Source: Vespa crabro | Taxonomy: Eukaryota > Arthropoda > Insecta > Hymenoptera > Vespidae | Length of the DNA stretch: 64,000 bases | Direction: 5' to 3' | NCBI RefSeq assembly: GCF_910589235.1 | Contig: NC_060955.1 | Span: 15,638,838 to 15,702,837 of the forward strand | In this document: one piece after another, positions 37,201 through 49,384 of the stretch | Position numbering within the stretch: position 1 is the stretch's first letter | How the letters are laid out: each line of letters begins with the position of its first letter | Position numbers and translations under genes: made by a program | Notes under the pieces: generated by a model | Told to the model about the DNA's origin: nothing | The model's input: only the letters and a program-made list of their open reading frames with translations | Databases searched by the model: none

Positions 37201-39210
37201 ATATTCTCGGTCAACTTTGGGCTTCTCAATAGACCATGCAATCTAGATTAATATTTAGAAAATCGTGTAAATAATCAGTAGCCACGCATCCCGTGTGCTT
37301 CTTTCTCTTTCTCTTTCATTTTCGTAGCAAAACAAAGCAAACATCGAGGAATTTTTTTATTTTGATCAATATCTTCGATGCGTTCATGTCTATTTATGTT
37401 TAATATCTTGGCATTAATTCCCTCATGAATAATTTTGCAAGCTATTATACATTTTCACTTGAGTAATTATAGAGTTAATCGAAGGTTGTTCAAATGAATG
37501 AAAAAAATTATTCGAAGAAAGGATCGAGTTAATACATGGAAAAAAATCCATGTAATTTAAGGATCAAATTCGCAATTTATATATTATGGATAAATAAAAA
37601 TAAATCTAGATTAGTAGACTTATACTCGACTAACAAGAAACTTCATCGTAACTGGGCCTGCGGCAAGGACGCAAACTTGTTTCGCCGACGGCTATGAACT
37701 CTGGTGAATGAACAAGATATTACGGATTTCCGTTTCTCCTATTCTCCTATTCTACGTTCCTTCCTTTACCCGCCTAACTCAATCCAAAGAACATGTCATC
37801 AACGACGACAACGAAACTAACCGTCTTTTATCGCGTTCTTATCGTATAAAACAACTATCTCGTAAAATTTAACTAGAGAGGTATATACGACTCGACGGAT
37901 TTACTTACGTTCGAAGCGATTTCAATAGATCACTCGACCTTACAATAGAACTTTAGAATATTTATCAAACATTTTTTTCCTTTGAAATGTTTTCTGTTTC
38001 TGTCAGTTTGTTCATTTTTTAAACGATTTTTTTTTTATCCAGTAATCCATTATCTATACTGTTTTCTGTTCTACGTATTGAAACGAATGGATCCATTTAT
38101 GAAATGAGTATATTCGTTAGAAAAAATGCCGTTCATAGATTCTACGAATGATTTAATTTATCAAGTGATTCATTATTCTGAAGTGTTTTTTCGTATAAAC
38201 CGAAAAAACGCGTCTCATCGATTTATGCAATAACTTTGTTCATCGAACAATTCATTGTCTTAAAACCTCTTTTATTTAACAAAAAAATATTCTATTCATC
38301 TAAACGAATAACCTTGATCGTAATTTTACTTCTCAAAAAAGACAGAAAAGTAAGAAAAAAAACCATAGATTTTTGACGAGCGAAAGTAAAATATTTTTTC
38401 ACGAAAATGATTCCGGAACTTTCACTTAGCGATGTCGAATCAATCAATCATTGTACTCAACCATTACAAGTTGGTTATTGTCCACAATTGATTGCATGAA
38501 AGAAACAAAACTAATTACGACTATCATTAGAGCTACGTGCGTCAATATAACGGCGTGATCCACTGGGTACTAGAATCAGTTGAGACAATGCGTTACATCA
38601 TCTCGATGCGTTTCGATCGAACATAATCGACATGTTCGATCGCAATAAAACAAGAAAAAAAAAAAAAGTCAAAAAGATCCGTGGTATATAGTTGTTCCGT
38701 TTTACGATCGATGTCTTCCGGAATAGTGAATATAGAAAGTCAAGATGGAATAGGCGAAACACGATACACTTTGCTATATGCCTTTTTATACGACCATCAA
38801 GATGAATCGGGCTGCTGCACTCGCTTTTCTACACCTAGTCCGCAATGGCGTGCAAGCAAACTAGCAGTGCATTTCGCGAGCGTATCTTTAGCTTTTCCGA
38901 AGAGTACTTTCAAAGACCTTCTAAAATGTAACATCAAACTATACATGTTAGGATTCAACAAATATTTGTAAAACTTTCTTCATAGAAGTTTCTGTCAATA
39001 AAACAATACATTATGAAATTATAACAATTACCATTATCTCAAATTCGATTACTATCTTGATTTTCTAAAGATTGACAATTTCAGAACACTTCGTTCACTA
39101 CAAAAGGAGAAAGAATTCCTTTCAGGAAATGTACGAATACTTCCTGGAGTGAGTGTAAGTAGTATACGCTAGGAAGTACAGCGTGGAACTGATTTACTTA
39201 CGATTTTCAT
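24889..39210 (-). CDS. 87-aa secreted Gly/Pro/Tyr-rich protein, four exons
   Basis: Four minus-strand exons join without a frame break: 39210-39202 (MKI, donor GTAAGT), 31379-31250, 28079-27981 and 24914-24889. They total 264 nt, or 87 codons plus TAA. The phases agree at every junction (0, 1, 1) and all acceptors end in AG after a pyrimidine tract (weakest before exon 3, T-rich). The protein has a clean signal peptide (MKI-IALIAFLMAILMGVTA, cleaved before QNYRQLY), a segment with AGFGPYFQQ and RDPRSNRGP, then ILFPPGPEP, VIVGASGYGFVPP, and the tail GFLGYYYY. There are no cysteines in the mature part. The composition suggests a small extracellular or cuticle-associated protein, but I cannot name a family. 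The introns are 7.8, 3.2 and 3.1 kb. A TCAGTT initiator at 39366-39361 would give a ~150-nt 5' UTR. Confidence 0.8.
27555..27600. mobile_element. short transposon-end-like palindrome
   Basis: A 46-base stretch starts ATACAGGGTT and ends GGGACATCCAGTAT, an imperfect inverted pair. ACAGGGTGT/CACCCTGTAT-type ends are common debris of small DNA transposons in insect genomes. No coding capacity is present. Confidence 0.3.
28145..28332. repeat. (AAT/GAT)n microsatellite
   Basis: About 190 bases of mixed AAT and GAT trinucleotides. It lies in intron 2 of the 87-aa gene, about 65 bases upstream (minus sense) of the exon 3 acceptor, so it is T-rich on the transcribed strand next to the branch-point region. 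Confidence 0.95.
29831..30561. mobile_element. ~730-bp foldback element (imperfect inverted repeat)
   Basis: The left arm (about 29831-30186) and right arm (about 30269-30561) are inverted copies around a ~80-base spacer. Matching blocks include TTTGTTTGGTATAAGGAGG (left 29895-29913; complement of 30481-30499), a TTTCAAA-TCAAATTC block, an AATACGATAG block and a TTTATTATT-TAAAATGT block near the centre. The arms differ by small indels and scattered substitutions (my estimate is about 25-30%), so it is old. No transposase frame is present. It may be a MITE or foldback transposon or an inverted duplication. It sits in intron 2 of the 87-aa gene and would fold into a long hairpin if transcribed. 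Confidence 0.65.
31380..39201 (-). other. intron 1 of the 87-aa gene
   Basis: 7.8-kb intron between the MKI exon and the signal-peptide exon, GTAAGT to CTAG. No nested gene is supported. It holds an open frame at 38711-38971 (plus) followed by AATAAA at about 38996, and a minus-strand TATAAAAAGG at about 38787, either of which could mark a nested or alternative transcript. Neither is convincing. Confidence 0.6.
33693..33716. promoter_or_regulatory. near-palindrome with forkhead-type core
   Basis: GGAGCG and CGCTCC flank TGTTTACAAACG, giving a nearly perfect 24-base dyad whose centre contains the forkhead consensus TGTTTAC. It lies in intron 1 of the 87-aa gene within a locally GC-richer patch. 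Function is conjecture. Confidence 0.25.
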
Positions 39211-39927
39211 GGCGCCTCGCAGTCCACTCGAGCACCGTTTCAAAGATAGAAAGATAGAGAAGGAGAGAGAAATGTTCTCCGCGCGGCTGTTTCGTCGTCG
39301 ACTGAAAGCAACGGCACGCCAACGACTAAGATCCAAGTCTCGTTAACCGTAGTCGATATTAACTGACCGTCTCACCGGCTACTTGGCTGGTGATATCGTT
39401 CGAGGAGTTTTCTCGCGTGTACTCGCTTATGCTCGCATGTACTCTCGCGTATTCGCAAGAGGGTTACGTTCTTCGGGGTGTCGATGGAGTCGCTACTGTT
39501 GTTAGTGGTCGGATAACCGGCACGGAGAGGAAGAAACTTGGAGTGGGGATTGAAAGACTTAACTATAACGAAAGGAAAAAAAACGAAGAGCACGCTTTAC
39601 GGGAGAATACAGGAGAGAATGGATGGAAGTTAGCTGATGCACGTCAAAGAATTGCTCGCTTGTGCTTGCCTCCGTACCGTGTCCGACCGTTTGACGCGAA
39701 GTGGGGGCCGATCCTGGGACTTATATGTCGGCTGTGGAGGCCAACCTGACCCACCTCCCCCATTCTTCTTCCCTACTAGCGTTGCCTACTGGACACCCGC
39801 AGAAGTACTCTCCCCGGAGAAGACCTCTGATGGTCAAGGTGACCTTGGACTTCGATACGAAGAAGAACATTCGATCGAGAAGAAACATTCTCGCTGATTT
39901 TTTTTCGATAGATTTTTTAAAGTTCAT

Positions 39928-39928
39928 C

Positions 39929-39993
<65 letters not shown>
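39928..39993. repeat. (AG)n microsatellite
   Basis: Imperfect AG run with AAAG interruptions, about 700 bases upstream of the start codon of the 87-aa gene. Confidence 0.9.
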
Positions 39994-39994
<1 letters not shown>

Positions 39995-40395
39995 TAAACA
40001 AGGTTAAGGATGAAATCAAACAAGTTTCTTACTTTTCATTCGGTGAGATAGGTCGATAAACGATTTTCTTATTTGTCGACTATATTTTATTATCGAATTT
40101 TGCCAAAGTGTGATCTTTTTTCCTTTTTTGTCTTTAAAATTGTCAAAATTTGACCATTTTCTTCCTTTTAAAGAATTACTTCTTGCCTTTATATCGTTTA
40201 TTATAATTTTCTTTTATACTCGTGAACGAATACCGTTACCATAATTTCACGAAATTCTTCGTCATCCGACAATGACGTCAGCTCAATAAATCGAACATAT
40301 CGATCGAAAGATTTTCCAATTACGTCTTCGAATGACGATTATTGTCAACAATTTTACTGATTATCATGTACATTTTAATGTTGATTTTTTTTCAG

Positions 40396-40680
40396 TGTCC
40401 AGCTTTAACAATCGTTAATCGGATAATTCCTTCCGCGATGGAATCCGGATCTATCGATAAATGTGATGATGTCATGGTTAATCAACGATTCAAAAGCCGA
40501 AACAAAAGCAAATCGAGAAGAAATCTATCGCAATGGAACGTCTTCTCTTTTTTAAAGTTCTCGTCTTCTACAATAAGACAATTTTTCCGAAGAATAACCA
40601 GAATGAAAAACTTACATAACTATAGGGTAGACAATGGTGCGCGTGTTAGGTTCGTCATGTTACAATCAGCAAAAACGTGA
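40396..40680 (+). CDS. possible last exon of an unknown gene
   Basis: An open frame begins at CPALTIVNR immediately after a strong acceptor (TTTTTTTTCAG, ending 40395). It runs 94 codons to TGA at 40678-40680 and is followed by AATAAA near 40789. The frame is Arg/Lys/Ser-rich (RNKSKSRR, FFRRITR) with no recognised domain or signal. Acceptor, frame and poly(A) signal together resemble a terminal exon, but no upstream partner exon was found. The GC-rich plus-strand stretch at 39390-39900 is a possible place to look. Confidence 0.25.
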   Translation, partial: CPALTIVNRIIPSAMESGSIDKCDDVMVNQRFKSRNKSKSRRNLSQWNVFSFLKFSSSTIRQFFRRITRMKNLHNYRVDNGARVRFVMLQSAKT

Positions 40681-42477
40681 TAATACGCGTCTCGTGTCCC
40701 ACGAGACTTGTCTCGCACCGTTCGTATAGTCACGTTCGCCGCAACTCGGAACACGATGCGGCAATTATTGTAATAGAGTAATCGATCGAATAAATCTGAT
40801 CGAAGCAAAGCAAAAAGGCATATGGTGTAATAAGATTTCTTGGATACGTTAGCCAGAAATACCGCGAGCGACGGAGGAATTCAATTCCCGTAGATCGGTG
40901 TCATCTGGCGTTACAACGATGATTAAAGTAATAGAGTGATTAATTGCATGGACGCATCGCATAGCGTTGCTCCATTAAAGAAAAATCTATTTTTCTTGCA
41001 TAATACCAGACGGTAGTATCGGGCCATAATTCACATACATATACGTAACCTGCGTAATGATTATAACAGTAACAGAAGAAAAGTATCTTTATTCAGATAT
41101 AGGTTTTATGAAATTATTTCTTCTTTATATTTTCTTTGAAAAAAAAAATGAGATAAATGAAATATACAAAGCGCTTCTTTATTGGAAAAGTCATATGAAT
41201 CGTCAATAATGTCGACGTGACTCAAGTAACGAAACGCAATGATTTCTTGACCTTCTTTAGGAATGGAATTCTTAACCTTAACCCGTTAATTAGCGCTCTT
41301 TCAGCCGGGACATCGAGCAAGGAGAAACACTGATGCTATTTCCAATATCGCCGACACGTCTTTCGTAGCGAGACGTAACCGATTCGTTGGAAGGTTGAAT
41401 TACGAACGAACACTCGACCTTAATCGCTTAAATTCATTCTAATTAATTTGAACGAAAAATTAAAAGGTGTGACATTTTCGACTGTTGTTTTAAAAGTTGC
41501 CAAGGAAAAACGACACTCTCTCGAATTTTTTGTTATTTCTAAATTGCAAAAATCTACAAGTATTGTACAAAAAAGTTAATACGTTCATAATCCGAGTTTT
41601 TTCTTATTACGGCTTGTACGAAAATGTATTGATAATGAATAAAAAATAAATAAAGATTAAAGAGAATTAGGAAGGTACAAGAATGATACAAAAATCAATG
41701 AAAATAATTTCAAAAAGAGAAAAGAAATGAAATAATTTAATTTAAAAAATCAAGACAAAAAAACGCGTTGGAATTTTTATAACTAACGGAACATCGAAGC
41801 AATCGATGAAATCTCGTAATTTTACACCACAAGATCAAGATTCAAGATAACGCAGAGATTCTAATCGCGTGCGAACACAATAGTACTCGTGTCACGATTG
41901 TAGAAACATTTTTCTATGATCGTCTCAGGCCATCTCTCTCGATGAGCTGTTCAAAGACGAAATTCGAAAAATTAGTACGAAATCGTAAGAGAGATTGAAA
42001 CCCAATGATATCTAAGCGGATATCGAGTGTTCACTGGAAGCATTCATGTGAAACAACAAAAAATTAATAAAGGCCAACAAAAATTGAAATATCGTTAAAT
42101 AAACATTCTCATCGATAAATTATCGTCTCGCTCGAACGCCATGTTCGACCTTCGATGTATTTTCGATATCATGCAAGATCACCGTCGATCATTTCCTATC
42201 TATTACAAAGCCTCGATCGTTCGGTAAACGGAAAGGGTGAGTAAGTGGTAAAGAGAGAAAAAGAAAAGAAAAAAAAAGGAAGGAACGTCGTATCGTCGAG
42301 GACGGGCCAATTAAGAGCAGAAGCGCGTCATCGTAAAATTGGAGAACAATTAATCTCGCTATGCCGAGTCTCTCTTATGAAAGTCTAAAAAGAGACCTTT
42401 ATCGATGCTGTTAAAGAGGATGACGAGATGGAAGTTAGTTGCTTATATTGCATAAAACGTATACTAGTATTAATCAA

Positions 42478-42480
<3 letters not shown>

Positions 42481-42531
<51 letters not shown>
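42481..42531. repeat. (CT)n microsatellite
   Basis: About 25 uninterrupted CT units. Confidence 0.95.
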
Positions 42532-42533
<2 letters not shown>

Positions 42534-45500
42534 ATCTGCCTCTTTCTTACTATTTGACTTAATCGAATCTTCAAGTCTAAACACTATTATAATTAATCCT
42601 GTTCGTTTTACATTTCAAATAGGTATTGAGCTCGGATAAATACTGTCTTCTCTCGTCCTTTCTCTCTTTTTTTATTTACGATCAAACTAAATTATTTCAA
42701 CTGATCGATTATACGACATGCAGGAAATGCATTATGTAAATTAATTGTATCGCGTTCGAGAAGTTATCGGATAGGAAGACAAGTAAGATCACGTGCATCG
42801 ATTCGTTTGCGATTTAGGAGCGCGTTCCATATAATTAGCTATTCGTGACTTTGCTTACTAGAACGTCATGTGGCTAGTTAGCATGAATTCGTACGACGAA
42901 ACGCGTATCTAATTTACTGTGACGAAAAGGCCATACTTTTTCCTAAGAAACAGGTGGGGAATGAGAGGAAAATGTAGCAAGGATAGAAGAAATATCATTG
43001 ATAAAGTGCTAATGAAGGCTAACCAGTGTAGTATCGTAATGAAATCGATATTATTCGAGAAGTAATTAATCTTGAATAATTTCCATTCAGTTATGGATAT
43101 ATTACGATCATACTTCGAGGAAGGATGCGGAAACCTTTTGAGACCGGATATATAGACCGAACAAACTCCAAGAATCAAGATCATTTGCGAAGATCACTGA
43201 ATGAATAAAAAATAAATAAATGTTTATTTGCTTAGTTAGATGGAAAAACTCAAAGCCATATGATTATTTATGTTCATCAGGAAGGATCTTTTTGTAAAAA
43301 ATTATTAAGAATAGCTAATAAGAATTAAATAAAAAAATGAAGGGAGACACAAGATCAACGAATCATCTTTGAAAAAACATGCTTCTGTATATACATATGA
43401 TGCAGAGGGGGAAGAAAGAGAAGATATAGGAAAAACGGCTAATGAGCAGACCACGTTTGAAGGTGACGTCTTAACCTCATAAAAGGTGCATTCATAATTA
43501 CGCCTTCGGCGGATAACTCCGCCTTCCTTAATAAACCAGCAATTTACTCTCTGTGCGTCACGCGCATTGAGTGTCCATGAGCTGAATCTTTCTTTTAGCG
43601 GAAACTCGAAGTGTCCACTTCCGGTGGTTAGAGTAATATCATTTTTTCATGGGAGTTTATTAATAAAATGCGCCTTTGATCTTAAGTGCTATTGATAATC
43701 AAAATAATGTCTCCAAGTCGATTCGATTAGAAACAAAAAGGTATAATTTGCTTCTTCTAAAGCACCACCAATAGAGAACAAGTTTGTGTTATACTTTAAT
43801 TGAAACACCCTGTATATCCTGGTGTAGAAAACATTGATTCCAGTTCGCAGGTGAACGCTCTTATAAATCACATTACAACGATTCCGGCGTATCAAGGATT
43901 GTTCGAGTGTGTACGTGGTTCAAGGTGGAACATACTACAAACTGTTTGGGACACGCATGATCTGGTTCGTAATACACGTTTACTTTAAGTTAAGGATTGT
44001 TCGTATGTAGGATCGATCCTATACACTAATATTTCTTCACGATCAATACATTTTCGTACGTATATAATCGTATATAATTATATACGTATAGTTCTAAAAA
44101 TATCGATACAATAATTTCAAAAATTGTCGAGCATAAATAGAACAAATAATTTAACGAGTTCAAGATTGATCATGCGAATGATTCGAGGACGTTCATTTAG
44201 TGTGACGAGCCAATTTTTCATTTCTTATTCGCATGGAACAATATCTCGACTCGTGTCACATTCCGCTTCACTAATTACATGTTACCATTACCTTGATAAT
44301 TTTTAATTGTTCATTGCTAATCAAATGATTCAGAAATTTATCATAGTTGCATATTTTATTAGATCCAGCTAACTATGTGAAACGGTCTATTTGAGAAAAA
44401 ACTTATTCAACCTGTGATAAACTTGAAGTGATCTGGATTTGCGTAACATGAAATTCCATTAAGCGCGTACTACATATTCGAACATTGATTACGTCATAGT
44501 TATCGTCATCGTCATCGTCATCATCATAATAATAATTTTAGAATATGCAACGACCGATAAATAATACTTTCAAAAACATACTTTCAAAATATGAATATCG
44601 GATATATTCATATTTTGCTCTCAACCTCTTCTTCTCTTTGATTATGAAATATAAATTAAATTATGGATACTCCTATAAATGAAAAGAAAATATATATTGA
44701 TTTTACTATGTCTAAATAAAAAGTGAATTACGTTCAACATTAATCAAAATATTTAAGAATTTAATCAGCCATATTTTTTTCTTTATAAGTTAAAAAAATT
44801 GGAAATTTTAAAGTAAATTGATCGCTCAAAATAATTTTCCTAATATAATACATTATTATCATAAATGATACTATGTTTGCAATTATAAATAGTGTCATTT
44901 ATTTAAGTATATAAATAACACCAAACGATAAAGTAGAGAGCATAAGAGATCCCTATACTTACCATCTCGTTATTCCACAATATTTGTCGGTAATACAGAA
45001 AACATTATTTAGTAATGGTAAGATCGTAACTTTGTACAGTCATACTTTCAACTTTTCCACTAGATAGCATCATGTTATCGTTCTTATACACAATCATGAC
45101 TACAAATACTCCTCTCGTCGAATAGATAATTTTTATCTTATTAATTACAATTAGTTAAAAAAACAATATTTCACGGTATTAACTATAAGTAAATAAAATT
45201 TTAAATTATAAATTTTAAGTTGTATGTATATATATGCATATATAGAAATGAATATATTAAATCAATTCTTACGAACGGAACATGATATTACAAACATTCT
45301 AGAAAAACATAATTATAACTGAACTATGATGCATTATATATGACTAATAAAATACTCACGAATCTCGAATTATCTCGCATATACGAGCAAATAATAATCG
45401 ACGAAGAATTTCTGGTTTATGATTTTTCGATGACTTACATAAAAATTAGTTTTTACAATTACTACGATGTATTTAGTACATAACTAACACTTTTACATTT

Positions 45501-46339
45501 TAGATTATTACATATTTACAATTATTAGCTCGTTAACATCGCAACAATCCTAACTTTATCCTTTTGTCTCACCAAGTAGAGTTCTTAGCAAGTACATTCG
45601 TAACATCGTCATTAATTACTTCTATTAAAGAGTAAGTTATCTTTTCTCTGTTACAATTAACGATAATTCGAGAAAAGAAGTTCTCATTTTTCCAGAATAA
45701 CCTTGACTTTCATGACGCGTGATTATGAGACGAAACAGATTCTATCTTCCTAAAAGTTATTCGACGTGTAGGTACATGGGACTGATGAAATAAAAAGAGC
45801 GGACATTAAAAAAAGAAATCAGCTTGTTACTTAATCGGTGTGATGTTTAAGAACTTGCAGGAACCGTAATCTCGTTGTTCATTACATAATCAGAAAGAAA
45901 AGTGTTATGTTAGTTTAAATTGAAAAATCATGTACTCAGCAAAAGAATTCGATGTATTCTGAAGGTTCCTGTGGTCTTTTTTATAAGTTCATTTATAATC
46001 TGAAGCTTCGAAATTATTTTATTATTAGGTAATTACGTTTCACTCAAATATGGATGTGTATATTTATTTATGTACTTATTTTTGTATGCGTGTATATATA
46101 TAGAAAGTTTTTAGAATAACAAAGAACTTGTAGATGTGTACAATACATACATATACTTATGAGCATTCATTTAAAAATCGAGTTTCACTTCTCATTTACG
46201 TAGAAAACGACGAAAGAACAAAAATAGAAGAAAAAAGATAAAAGGATGAAAATCTCGTTTCCAACTTTCGCGATTATCATGCGACGCCTTCCGCCTTGTT
46301 GATGTAATGTACCGTGAATATTTCGTTTAAGTCTACTTT

Positions 46340-46410
46340 ATAATATATAAATATAATATATTCATATATTATATAAATATAATATATTCATACATTATAT
46401 AAGTATAAAA
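46340..46410. repeat. AT-rich ~27-bp tandem repeat
   Basis: Two full copies and a partial copy of a unit containing ATAAATATAATATATTCATA. Confidence 0.75.
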
Positions 46411-46906
46411 TATTTATATTAAGTGTTTATGGATATACATTGTAAAATGTCATTCTTGTTAACAACCTCAACTTGAGCTAATATATAACATAAATCCTTG
46501 AAAGGAGAATAATTGAATTTTGTTCGAGAATATTTTTTCGAAGGCTATCGAACAATCAAATGACATTCTTTACTTCCTGCACTTAACTTTGCCTACGAAA
46601 TCATTGTAATCATAAAAAATATATTCGTCCAATATCTTTTAAATCGATGCTCGAATTTTCCTCTTTCTTTTTTTCTTATGACGATCTTCAGATTTGAATG
46701 TATCTATAATCTCGAGGATCGCCCTTGTAAATATTCTCGCTCTACGCATAATTTTCTAGTGAGATCGTGTAATACCAATAATGTGCTTACATATTTTCCC
46801 ACGTTTTCATTGCTAACAAACGTGACTTTATAATAAGAGCTCTGTATAATGTTATGTAATCTTCAATAAGAAAAAGAAGATAAAGATGAAAGAAATAAAT
46901 GTAAAC

Positions 46907-47302
46907 GTTTATTTAAATTTTGCTGAGTAAAAATCATTATAAATATGAAATTATTAATAAAAAAAAATAGAATGGAAATAGGACAAACAAATTTAATAAT
47001 ATCATAAGCCTTTATTTAAATTTGATTGAATAAATCATAAATATTAAATCATTGAAACGGATAGAATAATAATAAGAAAAAATTATCCAATTATATCATA
47101 ATCGTACAAATTTGTCAAGTGATAAAGTTATAATAAATATAAAATCATTCATAAAAATAATACAATGAGAATAAACGAAAACAATTCACCGATATCATTA
47201 ATGTTTATTTAAATGTTGTCGAGTAAAACTTACAATAAGTAATTTGATAAGATTGAATAATCAAGAATAAACAGATTCTCACCGTATTAGAAAAAATGTT
47301 TG
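46907..47302. repeat. degenerate ~100-bp tandem repeat
   Basis: Four consecutive units start near 46907, 47010, 47103 and 47203. Each opens with a TTTATTTAAAT-like block followed by T-GAGTAAA-type sequence, a TATAAATAT-AAAT-ATT block, an AATA-AAT-AGAAT block and an ATATCAT end. Spacings are 103, 93 and 100 bases. The preceding ~30 bases resemble the tail of an earlier unit. Confidence 0.6.
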
Positions 47303-47712
47303 AGGAGAACCGATGAATAACGAAGATATAAATGTATTCTTTAATGTTTATTATTCAACGAATAACAAGATGTTTAGAGAAAAGGAAAGGACAAGACATT
47401 CGTCCGAAACGGAAAAGGACAGTAATAATAAACGCACCGTTGCATCGTGTGTAAATGGTGTGCTGAAGATTCAAGCGTACTTGAACCCAGAATCGCGGCC
47501 GGTACGTGAGACCTGTACGATCGTGGTGGGAGCGTTATCTCTCGATGAGATTAGCCACTGTCGAAACCCAACCTACACGAGAACGAGGCCTACGCTTTTC
47601 AACGGAGGCACTTTGCATGTTCATTGCGTTCTTAAATCGTGTTTTTTATGATTTGCCATTAAAACTACTTATTCCCAATACGAAAAATTACACGATCTAT
47701 CTTTCTCTACCT

Positions 47713-47716
<4 letters not shown>

Positions 47717-47767
<51 letters not shown>

Positions 47768-47768
47768 T
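47717..47768. repeat. (CT)n microsatellite
   Basis: CT run with a few T insertions at its ends. Confidence 0.9.
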
Positions 47769-48922
47769 TTCTTTGCTATTTCTTTCTGTAACCAGCTAAT
47801 TTAATTTCACGGTCGTTCTCTTTATAAATTTACGTCTTACCGGAATAAGTGAGTTCCTACGATGGCAACGAAACGAAACTGAATTATCGTGCTCGACTAT
47901 GTGCACGGAGAACAAAATCTTTTTCATTTTTAAAATTACACGATATCTGGTATTGAGCGAGTTGAATCTTTCAAATCAAATTTGAAAAATTAGATTGAAA
48001 TTGATCGTTCGGTATATAGGTAATATATAAAATATAACGCGTGTAGAAATTTTAATGCATTGAAACAATCAAGGACTTTTAAACTAGCCTAGACGATTCT
48101 CTCAGTCAGGTATATAGGATAAACATACATTCCAGATCGTGAGACAATCCTCGTTGTGACTTGTAAATAGGCGCGGTTGGTTGTTTATACTTTGCATTTT
48201 ACGATGAGACGATTAGTCACATAATTTGATTGTCCATGCAAACCCGCAGTCATATGCGTTCGTCTTGGATAATGTACGAGAAGTTTGTAAAAAGAATTGA
48301 AGTAATATCAAAAGAAACCTTGAAAAATAATATCAATAAAATTGAGAAAAAAGATTCGACACGAATCGTTGTACTTCGTGTGAGATCAATGCGAAAAGAT
48401 AAAATCATGTAATTAGATGGTACGGTTATGTGAACGATGAATCATCTGCTAACACATAAAATTACAGTGAAAGACTCAAATCGCAAAATAATTTGCAAGG
48501 ATTTAACTTATTGATGTTTCATTCATTTTCTTTTCTTTTATGGATTGAATGAATGATATAAATGATATAGAACGAATGATATAATCAGATGAATCAACGA
48601 TAAATAGACGTGAAAATTCCACCTAAAAACAAAATTGATAATTTCAAATCATTACGTCACGAAAGAATAAAACAAAGTCTGATCAACACGTATCTTCTGT
48701 GATTCCAAGCGTAAATATCTAGCCTCTTTGATACTTTCTTGTCTGAACTCACCTTGATATCGTTTAGGTAGATCGAGCAGAACGATTAATGATGATTGTC
48801 CTGGAAACGTGATCGACATCTTACTATCATTGTATCTATGTTGCAATAAACCTTCGATATAATAATAATTACATAAAAAGACTTAAAATAAATAAAACTT
48901 CTATATTTTAAATCTAGTAATA

Positions 48923-48924
<2 letters not shown>

Positions 48925-48972
<48 letters not shown>

Positions 48973-48980
48973 TATATATA
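48925..48980. repeat. (TA)n microsatellite
   Basis: TA run interrupted once by GTA. Confidence 0.9.
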
Positions 48981-49174
48981 TTAGAATTCGATCCATTGAA
49001 TAATCTATAATAGTATTTTTATCTCCTCATTAAGTAAGAAAAGGAGGTCAACGATGACTCATGTTTATCAATACTTATACGAAAATAACTTCAAAATTTC
49101 TATTAACATGAGTCGGAAAAGAGTTCCTCGGCAGTAAGGCGCGTGCTACCGTAAACAATGGCAGTCTTTCAAAG

Positions 49175-49384
49175 TATCAGTCGAGCGGCCGTTGTCAACG
49201 TGAGAACTCAAAGCTGTCGCAATCAACGAGTTAGTCCTCTTCTCTCGTCTCATCCACGACTCTTTGTCATTTACTTCTACTTACTTTAGCCCTCTTCTTC
49301 TCCGCTTCATCTTTTTCTTCGTAGGACAGCGTCTCGTCTTTGACGGAACGAACAAGGAGAAAAACTGTATGGATCCTGGAAGGT
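49175..49384 (+). promoter_or_regulatory. candidate promoter and 5' UTR exon of the Ance-like gene
   Basis: An arthropod-type initiator (ATCAGTCG, about 49176-49183) opens a locally GC-rich stretch that reaches a consensus donor GTGAGT at 49385. The first coding exon of the Ance-like gene starts with ATG directly after an acceptor (TTTTTTCAG, ending 50531), so an upstream non-coding exon must exist. A second possible donor, GTAAGT, lies at 49693. No TATA box is seen 30 bases upstream. The open frame 49340-49627 overlapping this region has no recognised domain. Confidence 0.35.

Larger units (their letters stand above)
40800..49170. other. AT-rich intergenic region
   Basis: No supported gene. 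It contains (CT)n tracts at 42.5 and 47.7 kb, a (TA)n tract at 48.9 kb, a short AT-rich tandem repeat at 46.3 kb, a ~100-bp tandem repeat at 46.9-47.3 kb and a transposon-end-like CACCCTGTATAT at 43806-43817. A minus-strand start MSITFPGQSS running into a consensus AAG|GTGAGT donor (48812 to 48748) is a weak candidate first exon. Confidence 0.5.
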
